In this document: positions 1 to 7,561 of the stretch, piece by piece
Layout of the letters: the number at the start of each line of letters is the position of its first letter
Numbering within the stretch: position 1 is the first letter of the stretch
Origin: an uncultured Myxococcales bacterium
GTDB taxonomy: Bacteria > Myxococcota_A > Polyangia > Polyangiales > Polyangiaceae
Reading direction: 5' to 3'
Length of the DNA: 38,402 bases
NCBI GenBank assembly: GCA_937902985.1
Contig: CALFNG010000083.1
Location: 1-38,402, forward strand
Notes under the pieces: generated by a model
What the model was told of the DNA's origin: nothing
Database searches by the model: none
The model's input: only the letters and a program-made list of their open reading frames with translations
Translations under genes and position numbers: made by a program

Positions 1-88
1 CCCCGCCGAGACGGACCCGTTTGGCTTAGCCGGCGCCGGCTCTAGCAAAGCTACGCTAGCTACCGTCGTTCGCGACTCGCGCGAGGCG

Positions 89-1252
89 TCAGCGCGCGTT
101 CGAGTCGGTCGGGGGCGTCGGGCTGCCCTGCGGGTTCGAGTGCTCGTGCCAGGCGAAGAACCCGAGCAGGCCGACCATCATGGCGATGCCCAAGACGAGG
201 CCGGCGAGGAGCGCCGTTCTCGGGGACATGGGCGCGGGCGGCGGGAGGCTGTCCATGTCGTCGGCGTCGGTCTTGGGACGCATGACGTACTGGATCTGAT
301 CTTCGTCGAGCGTGGCCATGCGGATTCGTCCGAGGCCGCAGACGCCGGCGAGCGCTTGCGCCAGCTCGTCGGCGGTCTGAAAGCGGCGCGTGGGGTCGCG
401 GGAGCACGCCCGCGCGAACCAGGCGTCGAAGCCCTGCGGCACGCGCGGGTTGATCTTCGATGGCGCGGGCATCTGGCTGGCGCAGACTTTGAGCACGATG
501 TCCCCGAGGACGTCGCCTTCGAACGGCAGGCGGCCGGTCATGGCCGCGAACGTGCACGCGCCGAGCGACCAGAGATCGGTCAAGGGCCCCGGCGCGCCAC
601 CGACCGTGAGCTGCTCCGGCGCCATGAAGTTCGGTGTGCCGATGACGGTGCCCTCGCGCGTCGGCCCGCCCATGGGCGACGGAGAGCGCCCCGACGGATC
701 CGCGGGCTCTTCTTCGAACATCTTCGCGATGCCGAAATCGACGAGCTTGACCACGTAGGGCAACCCTTCGATCGGCTCCTCGGTCGTGGCGAGGAAGATG
801 TTGTCGGGCTTGAGATCGCGGTGCACGATCCCCGCCGCGTGCGCTCTCGACAGCGCGCGCGCCGCCTGGGTGATGATCCTCGCGACTTCGGGCGCGGCCA
901 GCGGTCCCCGCGAGATGATGGCGTCCGAGAGCGATACGCCCTCGAGGAACTCCATGACGATGTACGGCAGGCCCTCGGGGCTGACGCCATAGTCGAAGAC
1001 GTGCACCGCGTGCTTGGTCTTGAGCTTGGCCGCGGCACGCGCCTCGATCTCGAAGCGCGCCCGGGCCTCGACCTGCTCCGAGAACCTGGGCTTGATGAAC
1101 TTGATCGCGACGCGGGTGCCGAGCGCGACGTGTACTCCCTCCCACACCGTGCCCATGCCGCCGCTCCCGATGGTCCGGAGCACGCGGTATTTCCCGCCGA
1201 CGATCGCTCCGGCCAGCGAGGGCCCGTCGCTCGCGAGGCTCGTGTCAAGCAT
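89..1252 (-). CDS. Membrane-anchored Ser/Thr protein kinase
   Basis: Hanks-type Ser/Thr kinase of 387 residues that phosphorylates proteins at the inner face of the membrane; substrate unknown. Seen: glycine loop GSGGMGTVWEG (29-39), catalytic Lys51 in VAIKFIK, catalytic loop HRDLKPDN (144-151), DFG (172-174), FMAPEQ (about 210-215), then an acidic/proline linker, one membrane segment at about 346-368 and a short outer tail without sensor domain. The start is the ATG at 1252, just before the kinase fold; the open frame extends 39 residues further upstream to 1369, but that part is Ala/Arg-rich and a promoter-like pair lies inside it. No strong ribosome site is visible. Divergent from the lipoprotein at 1428. 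The FHA domains of the transporter at 29946 are the kind of module that reads such phosphothreonines, but a link is only a guess. Confidence 0.93.
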   Translation of the reverse strand: MLDTSLASDGPSLAGAIVGGKYRVLRTIGSGGMGTVWEGVHVALGTRVAIKFIKPRFSEQVEARARFEIEARAAAKLKTKHAVHVFDYGVSPEGLPYIVMEFLEGVSLSDAIISRGPLAAPEVARIITQAARALSRAHAAGIVHRDLKPDNIFLATTEEPIEGLPYVVKLVDFGIAKMFEEEPADPSGRSPSPMGGPTREGTVIGTPNFMAPEQLTVGGAPGPLTDLWSLGACTFAAMTGRLPFEGDVLGDIVLKVCASQMPAPSKINPRVPQGFDAWFARACSRDPTRRFQTADELAQALAGVCGLGRIRMATLDEDQIQYVMRPKTDADDMDSLPPPAPMSPRTALLAGLVLGIAMMVGLLGFFAWHEHSNPQGSPTPPTDSNAR

Positions 1253-1276
1253 GGGAGACCATCGGCCGGCCGGGCC

Positions 1277-1306
1277 AGCGTAGCGACCGGCGGCGGCGAA
1301 TGCCAA
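1277..1306 (-). promoter_or_regulatory. Probable sigma70-like promoter of the Ser/Thr kinase
   Basis: On the minus strand TTGGCA (1306-1301) and TACGCT (1282-1277) are separated by 18 nt, 24 nt upstream of the chosen kinase ATG. This fits a housekeeping promoter and supports the internal start at 1252 over the longer open frame. Confidence 0.5.
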
Positions 1307-1427
1307 GGCCCGTTGCTGCGCGGCGGCCGATCGGGCGAGGATGCGCGCCAGAATGCCCCTACCGACCACCTCTTATCGTCCGCATCCTCCGCGTCCTCCG
1401 CGTCTGCCCGGTCCGCTTGCGACGTTT

Positions 1428-2192
1428 GTGTCACCTTCCGCGAGCCTCGCGCGCGCTCTCGCCGCGACGGGCGCCGTTTTGGCGTTCGTGGCCGTGGCCG
1501 CGTGCGACAGCCCCTCGGGGGATACGGGCTCCCCGGCGACTCCGGCCGTCAGCGCGGCGCCGCGCGCGCCGCCGCCGCCGCCCGCGCCGGTCGTCGTGCG
1601 CGCGCCGGAGATCATCGTCGACCACGCGAACGTCGCCATCGGTGCCGATCACGTGGCGACGGGCGAGCCGGCGTTCGCCGACAAGGTCGCCGCGCTCGTG
1701 ACGGGCAAGCCCGGAATCGACGGCCAGGGGGTGGACGTCGTCGCCATGCGAAACGCGAAGCCGTCGCAGGTCGCGGGCATCGTCGCGGCGCTCCGCGGGG
1801 CCAGGGCGAGCGCCGTGACCCTCAAGACCAACGGGCGCGATGACACGACGCAGAAGGTCGCGCTCGCGTTCGGCCCGACGTTGCCGGACTGCACGGTCGT
1901 CGCGTGGATCGCCAAGGACGGCGTGATCGACGTGTGGCCCGCGGGAGGGGGCGCTACGAAGCGGGTGGGGCGCGGGCTCGCCGGCCCCGACATGACCCTC
2001 GCGATGGATGCGATTCGCGCGCAATGGGTCGGGTGCGGCGCGCCGACCATCGCCGTCGGGGCAGACGATGCGATGAGCTGGGGCCTCGTCTTCGACCTGG
2101 CCACGTCGGCGCTCCAGGCGCCGGGTTCGCGGGCGAACACCATGACGCTCATCACGACCGCGAACCCTGGAAAGAAGCTGGCCCTTCCGTAG
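1428..2192 (+). CDS. ExbD-like periplasmic lipoprotein
   Basis: Predicted lipoprotein of 254 residues. The GTG at 1428 is chosen because it gives a clean lipoprotein signal: short n-region, hydrophobic stretch, then AVAAC with the lipidated Cys at 26; the open frame reaches back to 1341 but that part is Pro/Arg-rich. After a Pro/Ala linker (about 40-58) comes a globular part without membrane helices. Residues about 150-250 recall the periplasmic fold of ExbD/TolR: a variable strand region, PTIAVGADDAMSWG, then a helix. That resemblance is weak and from memory, and the N-terminal membrane helix of true ExbD is replaced by a lipid anchor. No TonB/ExbB partner is in the window. Role unknown. Confidence 0.75.
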   Translation: MSPSASLARALAATGAVLAFVAVAACDSPSGDTGSPATPAVSAAPRAPPPPPAPVVVRAPEIIVDHANVAIGADHVATGEPAFADKVAALVTGKPGIDGQGVDVVAMRNAKPSQVAGIVAALRGARASAVTLKTNGRDDTTQKVALAFGPTLPDCTVVAWIAKDGVIDVWPAGGGATKRVGRGLAGPDMTLAMDAIRAQWVGCGAPTIAVGADDAMSWGLVFDLATSALQAPGSRANTMTLITTANPGKKLALP

Positions 2193-2210
2193 GGGGGGAG
2201 AGGGGGGAGA

Positions 2211-2251
2211 GACCGCAAAGGCGCAGAGGCGCGAAGTTGGAGGGTTCGAGA
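2211..2251. repeat. Dispersed repeat, copy A (single arm)
   Basis: Contains ccgcaaaggcgcagaggcg, a variant of the core shared with the copies at 33713 and 37051, followed 30 nt after the core start by GGTTCGAGA, which also follows the core in the other copies. The opposite arm is missing here. It lies between the converging lipoprotein and transporter genes. Confidence 0.6.
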
Positions 2252-2276
2252 CCGACCGGTTGTCTCGGCCCCGGAA

Positions 2277-3497
2277 TCAGGTTTCGGCGCGTTTCGGTGG
2301 CGTCCGGAAGGTGGGGGCGAGCAGCGCGGCGGCGGCGACCGCGGAGACGAGAAGTACGTAGAAGACTGCGTTCCATCCGAACGCGTGGCTGACCCCGCGC
2401 GTGATGAACTCCTGCGACACGGCGCCGACCGACCCGAGCCCGTTGATCATCCCGATCGCGAGGGCCGCGGCCTGGCGGCCTCCCAGGTCTTGCGCCGCCG
2501 CTCCCGACAGCAGCGCGTCGGGCCCGTAGAGCAGCGCTCCGACGAGCGCCATCACGGTGAAGTTCGCTGCGTGGCTCGACCCGCCGACCTTGGTGTACGC
2601 GAAGAGCGCCGCCGCGAGGCCGAGGAGCGACGCGGCGCACAGGACCGATCGCGGCACGCCGCGCAGGCGATCCGAGAGAGCGCCCAGCGCCATCGTTCCG
2701 CATACGCCGCCGATCTCGAACGACGTCGAGAAGTAACCGGCCTCGCCTGCGCCGTACTGGAGCACCGTCTCGAGGTAGTAGGGGAGCCAGAAGAGGAGCG
2801 AATAGCGAATGAGCTTGATGAAGAAGTAGCTGCCTCCGTACCACCAGACCGTCGCGCTGAGCGCCACCGCGCGGCGCTCGGCCCCGGCGCTTTCGGCGTA
2901 CTCTCCGGGCCGCGGCGCGCTCGGACCGGGCCGGACGAACACGAAGACCGCGATCGCGACCGCCGCGAGCACGGCCGCTGGACCGAAGTACGCGGCGCGC
3001 CAGCCGTAGTGACCGAGGAGCCAGGCGGCGAACGCGGTCGCCGCGATGCCTCCGACCTGATAGCAGGTCGCCCACACGCCCATGACCCGGCCGCGGCTCT
3101 CGACCGACGTCCACTCCTGCATCGCCTTCACGTTGCCCGGCCACCCCGTCGACTGCGCGAAGCCGTTGACCGTGGCGGTCACGAGGAAGAGCGCGCCCGC
3201 GCTCCAGAGCCCGAACGCGAAGCTCGCGCCCGCCGCTGCGAGCATGCCGAACCCGACCAGCCTGCGCGCGCCGACGCGATCGCCGAGCCACCCGCTCACG
3301 TACTGGCCGGCGGCGTACGCGGCGAGGTATGCCGTCTCGACGCCGTAGAGCGCGTGCGTGCCGAGCGCGCGGCCGATCGCCGCCTTGGTCACGCTGAGGT
3401 TCTTCCGGCCGAAGTAGTAGGTGGCGTACGAGAGCCACGTGACCGCCCAGACGGTCCATGGTCGGCGCGCGGTCGGCTCGGTCACGCCCGCGAGCAT
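2277..3497 (-). CDS. MFS transporter, organophosphate:phosphate antiporter (GlpT/UhpT-like) family
   Basis: Inner-membrane transporter of 406 residues with about 12 hydrophobic segments, a normal size for the major facilitator superfamily. Seen: YYFGRKNLSV in the first helix region, matching the conserved Arg-containing helix 1 of GlpT/UhpT, and a GWPGNVKAMQEW segment followed by RGRVMGVWATCYQVGG, matching the family's helix 4-5 region. Known: these carriers exchange phosphate for sugar phosphates or glycerol-3-phosphate. Which substrate is used cannot be read from the sequence, and no metabolic gene adjoins it. The ATG at 3497 starts just before the first helix. It stands alone on its strand, facing the lipoprotein at 1428 tail to tail. 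Confidence 0.88.
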   Translation of the reverse strand: MLAGVTEPTARRPWTVWAVTWLSYATYYFGRKNLSVTKAAIGRALGTHALYGVETAYLAAYAAGQYVSGWLGDRVGARRLVGFGMLAAAGASFAFGLWSAGALFLVTATVNGFAQSTGWPGNVKAMQEWTSVESRGRVMGVWATCYQVGGIAATAFAAWLLGHYGWRAAYFGPAAVLAAVAIAVFVFVRPGPSAPRPGEYAESAGAERRAVALSATVWWYGGSYFFIKLIRYSLLFWLPYYLETVLQYGAGEAGYFSTSFEIGGVCGTMALGALSDRLRGVPRSVLCAASLLGLAAALFAYTKVGGSSHAANFTVMALVGALLYGPDALLSGAAAQDLGGRQAAALAIGMINGLGSVGAVSQEFITRGVSHAFGWNAVFYVLLVSAVAAAALLAPTFRTPPKRAET

Positions 3498-3592
3498 ACA
3501 GGGGCCCGCGCCTCGGAGGGCCCCGCGGCCTTCGCTTCACTGTCCCGCCACATGCCCGGAACGCGCGCGCCGCGATGCGCTAGAACGCCCGG

Positions 3593-3937
3593 ATGGTCGT
3601 GCTGCTGCGTTTCCTGAAGGTGCTCGCGGTCGCCGGGGTCTTCACCGGCAGCATCGGCGCGTTCGTGCCGCGCGATCTTCGCGACCGTCGGCTGTTCGCG
3701 TACGCCATCGCGGGTCCGTCGTACGGCCTGGCGTGGCTATGCGGCTTCGGCCTCGTCGCGCAGGAGGAGCAGTCGTTTCTCCAGGGCTGGATCCTCGGCG
3801 GTCTCGCGCTCTCGTTCTTCGCGCTCCAGGCCGTGCTCTTCGCGGTCGGCAAGGACGAGAGGCGCGGGCCGGGCGTCGCGATCGCGATTCTCGCGCCGCT
3901 CGTCGCGACCGTCGCGCTCATGGTGTGGAAGCCGTGA
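3593..3937 (+). CDS. Small integral membrane protein of unknown function
   Basis: 114 residues with about four hydrophobic segments (roughly 5-25, 37-56, 64-84 and 95-111) and short charged loops such as RDLRDRR and GKDERRG. I do not recognise the family. The ATG at 3593 is preceded by TAGAAC ending 6 nt before it, the same arrangement seen at several other starts in the window. Divergent from the transporter at 3497 and convergent with the ABC operon. Codon use has the strong G/C third position of neighbouring genes, so it is likely real. Confidence 0.7.
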   Translation: MVVLLRFLKVLAVAGVFTGSIGAFVPRDLRDRRLFAYAIAGPSYGLAWLCGFGLVAQEEQSFLQGWILGGLALSFFALQAVLFAVGKDERRGPGVAIAILAPLVATVALMVWKP

Positions 3938-3952
3938 GCTGCCGGGTTGGCT

Positions 3953-3989
3953 CCGTTCATCGCGGGCGCGCCCGGCGTGCCGCGAACGG
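3953..3989. terminator. Possible hairpin terminator between convergent genes
   Basis: ccgttc...gcgg (3953-3965, with a 3-nt bulge) pairs with ccgcgaacgg (3980-3989), giving a 10-bp stem. There is no T run on either strand, so termination is uncertain. Confidence 0.3.
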
Positions 3990-4003
3990 GCGGAGGTGCG
4001 CGC

Positions 4004-4031
4004 GCGCCGAGCGCCGAGCGCCGAGCGCCGA
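4004..4031. repeat. Four perfect tandem copies of GCGCCGA
   Basis: The 7-mer gcgccga is repeated at 4004, 4011, 4018 and 4025, just past the stop codon of the ABC permease. It is a short tandem repeat that could vary in copy number between strains; no function is evident. Confidence 0.8.
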
Positions 4032-4034
4032 TCG

Positions 4035-5168
4035 TCAGATCGCCTGATTCTTGAAGTTTCGGACGCTCAGCGTGACCATGACGATGCTGATCGCCACGAG
4101 CGCGGCCACGTTGGGCCAGAGCTCGAGGGGGCCGGCGTCGCGCAGCACCACCCCGCGCATGATCTCGATCATGTGCGTCGCCGGGAGCACCCGCCCGATC
4201 CACCGGAGAACGAACGGCAGCCCGTTCTGCGGAAAGATGTAGCCGCTCAGGAAGATCGAGGGGAGAAGGAACATCTGCGCGATCTGCTGGGCGGCCGCCT
4301 GGGTCTGCGCGCGCGTCGAGATGACCAGGCCGATCGACAGGACGGTGAAGAGGTACACGAGCGCCATCGAGAAGAGGAAGACCAGGCTCCCGCGGATAGG
4401 GACGCCGAACCCGAAGCGCATGGCGAAGAGGATCATCGACATCTCGAAGAGCCCCACGAAGAGATAGGGCGCTAGCTTGCCCAGCATGAGACCGAGCGGA
4501 TGGATCGGCGTGACGAGGAGCTGCTCGAGCGTGCCGTTCTCGCGCTCGCGGACGATCGACACCGCCGTGAGCACCATCGCCACGATCTGGAGAAGGATGG
4601 CGACGAGCCCGGGAATGATGAAGTTCGCGGTCCGGCCGTCGGGGTTGAAGAGAATGATGGGCTGGACCGAGAGCGCGGGCTCGGGGGCCTTGGCGCCGAC
4701 CTGGAGCTGCTCGGTCGTCGCCTGGTTGTTCTCGTCGGCAGCGACTCCGTTGACCGAGGCGAGCGCCTGCGCGCTCACGTTCGAGTCGCTCCCGTCGATG
4801 AGAACGAGGATCTTCGCGCCGCCGCCGTGGGCACGGGTGTCGTGGAAGTCGGGGGGAATGACGACGCCGATGCGGGCTCGCCCGGACGTGATGTCGTCGC
4901 GCCCGGCGCGCGGATCGGGAGTGACGTGCTTGATGGCGAAGGTGTGTGTCGCGCGGAGCTTGTCCATGAGCTCGCGGGCGTAGCGAGTGCCGTCCTGGTC
5001 GACGACGACCGTCGGCAGATCCGAGACGGTCTGGTCGATGAACCCGAAGAGAACGAGCTGGAAGATGGGAATCATGAGGGCGATGACCAGGGTCGACCGG
5101 TCACGCCGCATGTGGACGAACTCCTTCTGGAAGATCGCCACGAAGGAGTTCCAGAACCCGCCGGTCAT
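4035..5168 (-). CDS. ABC-2 type transporter permease (YhhJ/YbhR-like)
   Basis: Membrane subunit of an export system, 377 residues. Seen: a cytoplasmic amphipathic start ([14 protein letters not shown]), a first membrane helix at about 26-46, a large outer loop of about 130 residues, then five clustered helices at about 182-370 containing [15 protein letters not shown], the hallmark segment of ABC-2 permeases. Known: YhhJ/YbhR family proteins work with an ATPase and an HlyD-type adaptor to expel drugs or other small molecules. Its ATG overlaps the ATPase stop as ATGA, so the two are translationally coupled. Related E. coli systems often have two different permeases; only one is present here, so it probably forms a homodimer. 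Confidence 0.92.
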   Translation of the reverse strand: MTGGFWNSFVAIFQKEFVHMRRDRSTLVIALMIPIFQLVLFGFIDQTVSDLPTVVVDQDGTRYARELMDKLRATHTFAIKHVTPDPRAGRDDITSGRARIGVVIPPDFHDTRAHGGGAKILVLIDGSDSNVSAQALASVNGVAADENNQATTEQLQVGAKAPEPALSVQPIILFNPDGRTANFIIPGLVAILLQIVAMVLTAVSIVRERENGTLEQLLVTPIHPLGLMLGKLAPYLFVGLFEMSMILFAMRFGFGVPIRGSLVFLFSMALVYLFTVLSIGLVISTRAQTQAAAQQIAQMFLLPSIFLSGYIFPQNGLPFVLRWIGRVLPATHMIEIMRGVVLRDAGPLELWPNVAALVAISIVMVTLSVRNFKNQAI

Positions 5169-6211
5169 CCCGCGTCCGACGCCCCCGGCGCGATCGGCGT
5201 CGACACGGCGAGAGGTCTCGACGACGCCGACCCCCCGACCGCCTCTCCACGCGCCGCGGCGGCTTCCTCCGTGAGCGTCACGAACACGTCCTCGAGCGAC
5301 GGCGCGATCGCGCGGACCACGGCGTTCGGGAAGCCGGCCCGGTGCATCCGCTCGATGATGTCCTCGTCGCGGGTGCCGGCGAGGACCACGGTGTGGATCG
5401 CCGTGCCGAAGATCGTGGGACTCTCGCTGAAGTCCTCGCCCTGCATCCAGAGCATCGCGCGCGCGGGCTCTCCGGTCTCGATCTCTACGCGCCGCGTCCC
5501 CGCGCGGTTCACCGCCGGCAGCGCCTTCAGCGTCTGCGGCGTACCGCTGACGATCATCTTCGAGAGGTACAGATAGCCGACCTCGCCGCAGCGCTCGGCC
5601 TCATCCATGTAGTGCGTGGTCACGAGGAGCGTGATCCCGTCGGCCGCGAGCCGGAACAGGAGATCCCACAGCTCGCGCCGCGCCACCGGATCGATGCCGG
5701 CGGTCGGCTCGTCGAGGAAGACGACGCGAGGCTCGTGCATGAGGGCCGTTCCTAGCGCGAGCCGCTGCTTCCACCCCCCCGACAGGAGCCCGGCGCGGCG
5801 GTCGACGTAGGGCCCAATGTGCGTGAGATCGATCGCCGCCTGACGTCGCTCGGCGAGCTTCGCGCCCGACAGGCCGTACACCCGCGCGTAGAAATCGAGG
5901 TTCTCGCGGACGGTGAGATCGTTGTAGAGCGCGAACTTCTGGCTCATGTACCCGATGCGCCGGCGGATCTGATCGCCCTGCGTGGCCACATCGAGCCCGA
6001 GGACCGAGGCCGAGCCCGCAGTGGGAGCCAGGAGGCCGCAGAGGATCCGGATGAGGGTCGACTTGCCCGACCCGTTCGGGCCGAGGAGCCCGTAGATGGT
6101 CCCCGGCCGGACCGCGAGGTTCACGCCATCGAGCGCCTTGAACGCGCCGAAGGCCCGGGTGACCCCGCGCACTTCGATGGCGAGCTCGCTCGAAGCCGCG
6201 GCTGCGGTCAT
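5165..6211 (-). CDS. ABC transporter ATP-binding protein
   Basis: ATPase of the same export system, 348 residues. Seen: Walker [10 protein letters not shown] (44-52), Q-loop near MSQKF (89-93), signature LSGGWKQR (143-150), Walker B VVFLDEPT (163-170) and switch His200 in TTHYMDEAE. The C-terminal extension of about 100 residues includes [13 protein letters not shown], typical of DrrA/YbhF-type ATPases, then a Ser/Ala/Pro tail. It powers the permease encoded immediately downstream and is coupled to the adaptor upstream by another 4-nt overlap. All catalytic residues are present. Substrate unknown; drug or lipid export is the family expectation. Confidence 0.95.
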   Translation of the reverse strand: MTAAAASSELAIEVRGVTRAFGAFKALDGVNLAVRPGTIYGLLGPNGSGKSTLIRILCGLLAPTAGSASVLGLDVATQGDQIRRRIGYMSQKFALYNDLTVRENLDFYARVYGLSGAKLAERRQAAIDLTHIGPYVDRRAGLLSGGWKQRLALGTALMHEPRVVFLDEPTAGIDPVARRELWDLLFRLAADGITLLVTTHYMDEAERCGEVGYLYLSKMIVSGTPQTLKALPAVNRAGTRRVEIETGEPARAMLWMQGEDFSESPTIFGTAIHTVVLAGTRDEDIIERMHRAGFPNAVVRAIAPSLEDVFVTLTEEAAAARGEAVGGSASSRPLAVSTPIAPGASDAG

Positions 6212-7428
6212 TTCGGCACGTGGATGAACGCGGCCATGCCCGCCCGGAGCTCGTCGGTCGCGGACGCCGCGGCGCCTGGCGCGGCCTCGCCCCGCCCTTC
6301 GCGGAGACCGATCCGCGCCGCGAACACCTGGTCGGCCCGTTCGTCGGCGGTCTGCAGGTTTCGCGGCGAGTATTCGCCGACGCCGTTGATGTGCTCGACG
6401 ACTCCGCGGAAGGTGCGCGCGGGGAACGAGTCGACGCTGACCGGGACCTCCTGACCGAGCTGGATGCGGCCGATCTGGGTCTCCGGGACGTAGATGCGCA
6501 CGTAGAGCTGCTCGTCTTCGAGGAGCGTCGCCGCCGTGGCGTTCGGCGCCAGGATGTCGCCCGGCCGGAGGTCGAGCGACTCGACACGGGCGGCGACCGG
6601 CGCGCGAATCGTGAGCTCGTCGAGCATGGTCCCGATCTGATCGAGCCTCCCCTTCGCGGCGTCGACCTGGCCCTGCCCGGCGCTGATGTCCTCGACGCGC
6701 GACCCCGCGAGGACCAGCTTCGCGCTCGCCCGCGCCTCGGAAGCGCGAGCCTGCGCCTGCGCGATGTCTTCGCGCCGCGACCCGTTCTTCAGCTCGTCGA
6801 GCACCTGGGCGGCGGCTTCGCGCTGCGCGATGGCCCCCTCGAGCGCGGTGTTCGCGTCGTCGAGCTCCGATTGCGAGATCGCTCCCGTGGCCATGAGCTT
6901 CCGCGCGCGATCGTCGTCGAGCTTCGCCTTGTCGGCCGTGACCTGCGCCGCCACGAGGCGCGCGCTGGCCTCGGCGATCTCCTCGCTGCGCGCCCCGGTC
7001 TTCGTCTCTTCGAGCGCCGCCACCGCGGTCTGCGCGCGCGCCCTGGCCTGGTCAATCTCCTCCGGCCGCGCGCCGCGCACGAGCTTGTCGAGGTTCGCCT
7101 GCGCCTCCGCGAGCTGTCCTTGCGCCATCAGTCGCTGCGCCTCGAGGTCCCCCGGCTCGAGGATCAAGAGCCGCGCTCCCGCGGGCACGCGCTGACCTTC
7201 ACGCGCCAGGACCTCCTTGATCCGGCCCCCCACGCGTGACCCGACGGCGATCGTCCGCGCCTCCACGGTGCCGCTCCACTCGTACGGCCTCCGACCCTCC
7301 CAGACGCGGTAGCCGCCGTAAGCCAGCGCGGCCGCCACGGCCACGGCGAGCAACACGAAGGGGCGCGCCGACGGTCGAGGGCCGGTCTTCTCGGCGGAGG
7401 GGGCGGTGATGGGGGCCGTCGCGGTCAC
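6208..7428 (-). CDS. HlyD-family membrane fusion (adaptor) protein
   Basis: Periplasmic adaptor of the ABC exporter, 406 residues, first gene of the operon, GTG start. Seen: one membrane anchor at about 23-42, a biotinyl-lipoyl-like half domain ([16 protein letters not shown] region), a long helical hairpin (about 95-265), the second half ([13 protein letters not shown]) and a beta-barrel end with [14 protein letters not shown]. The hairpin carries four copies of a G-[AS]-R-x-E-[ED]-I motif at 119, 145, 216 and 242. Known: such proteins bridge the inner-membrane pump and an outer-membrane channel; no TolC homologue is in the window. The last codons overlap the ATPase start. A TACGAT -10-like element lies about 50 nt upstream. 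Confidence 0.93.
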   Translation of the reverse strand: MTATAPITAPSAEKTGPRPSARPFVLLAVAVAAALAYGGYRVWEGRRPYEWSGTVEARTIAVGSRVGGRIKEVLAREGQRVPAGARLLILEPGDLEAQRLMAQGQLAEAQANLDKLVRGARPEEIDQARARAQTAVAALEETKTGARSEEIAEASARLVAAQVTADKAKLDDDRARKLMATGAISQSELDDANTALEGAIAQREAAAQVLDELKNGSRREDIAQAQARASEARASAKLVLAGSRVEDISAGQGQVDAAKGRLDQIGTMLDELTIRAPVAARVESLDLRPGDILAPNATAATLLEDEQLYVRIYVPETQIGRIQLGQEVPVSVDSFPARTFRGVVEHINGVGEYSPRNLQTADERADQVFAARIGLREGRGEAAPGAAASATDELRAGMAAFIHVPK

Positions 7429-7513
7429 GTTGCCTCGGGAGCCGATTTCGCGGGGAGCGCGGAAGGGTGTGAGCCCATCGTAGATGCAACCGGGGTCGCG
7501 ACGGTTCCCTATC

Positions 7514-7550
7514 GCCGGGAAACGGCGAGCCGTTGCGAGCGCTTCCCGGC
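7514..7550. promoter_or_regulatory. Inverted repeat in divergent promoter region
   Basis: gccgggaa (7514-7521) and ttcccggc (7543-7550) form a perfect 8-bp inverted repeat with a 21-nt spacer, between the divergent exporter operon and the CXXCH protein gene. It could be a regulator binding site. No regulator gene is adjacent. Confidence 0.35.
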
Positions 7551-7561
7551 ACTAACGATCC

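Noticed and set aside
28-41. Perfect 14-nt palindrome agccggcgccggct near the left edge
   Set aside because: Short G+C palindromes are expected by chance here; it leaves no room for a loop and no T run, so it is not called as a terminator.
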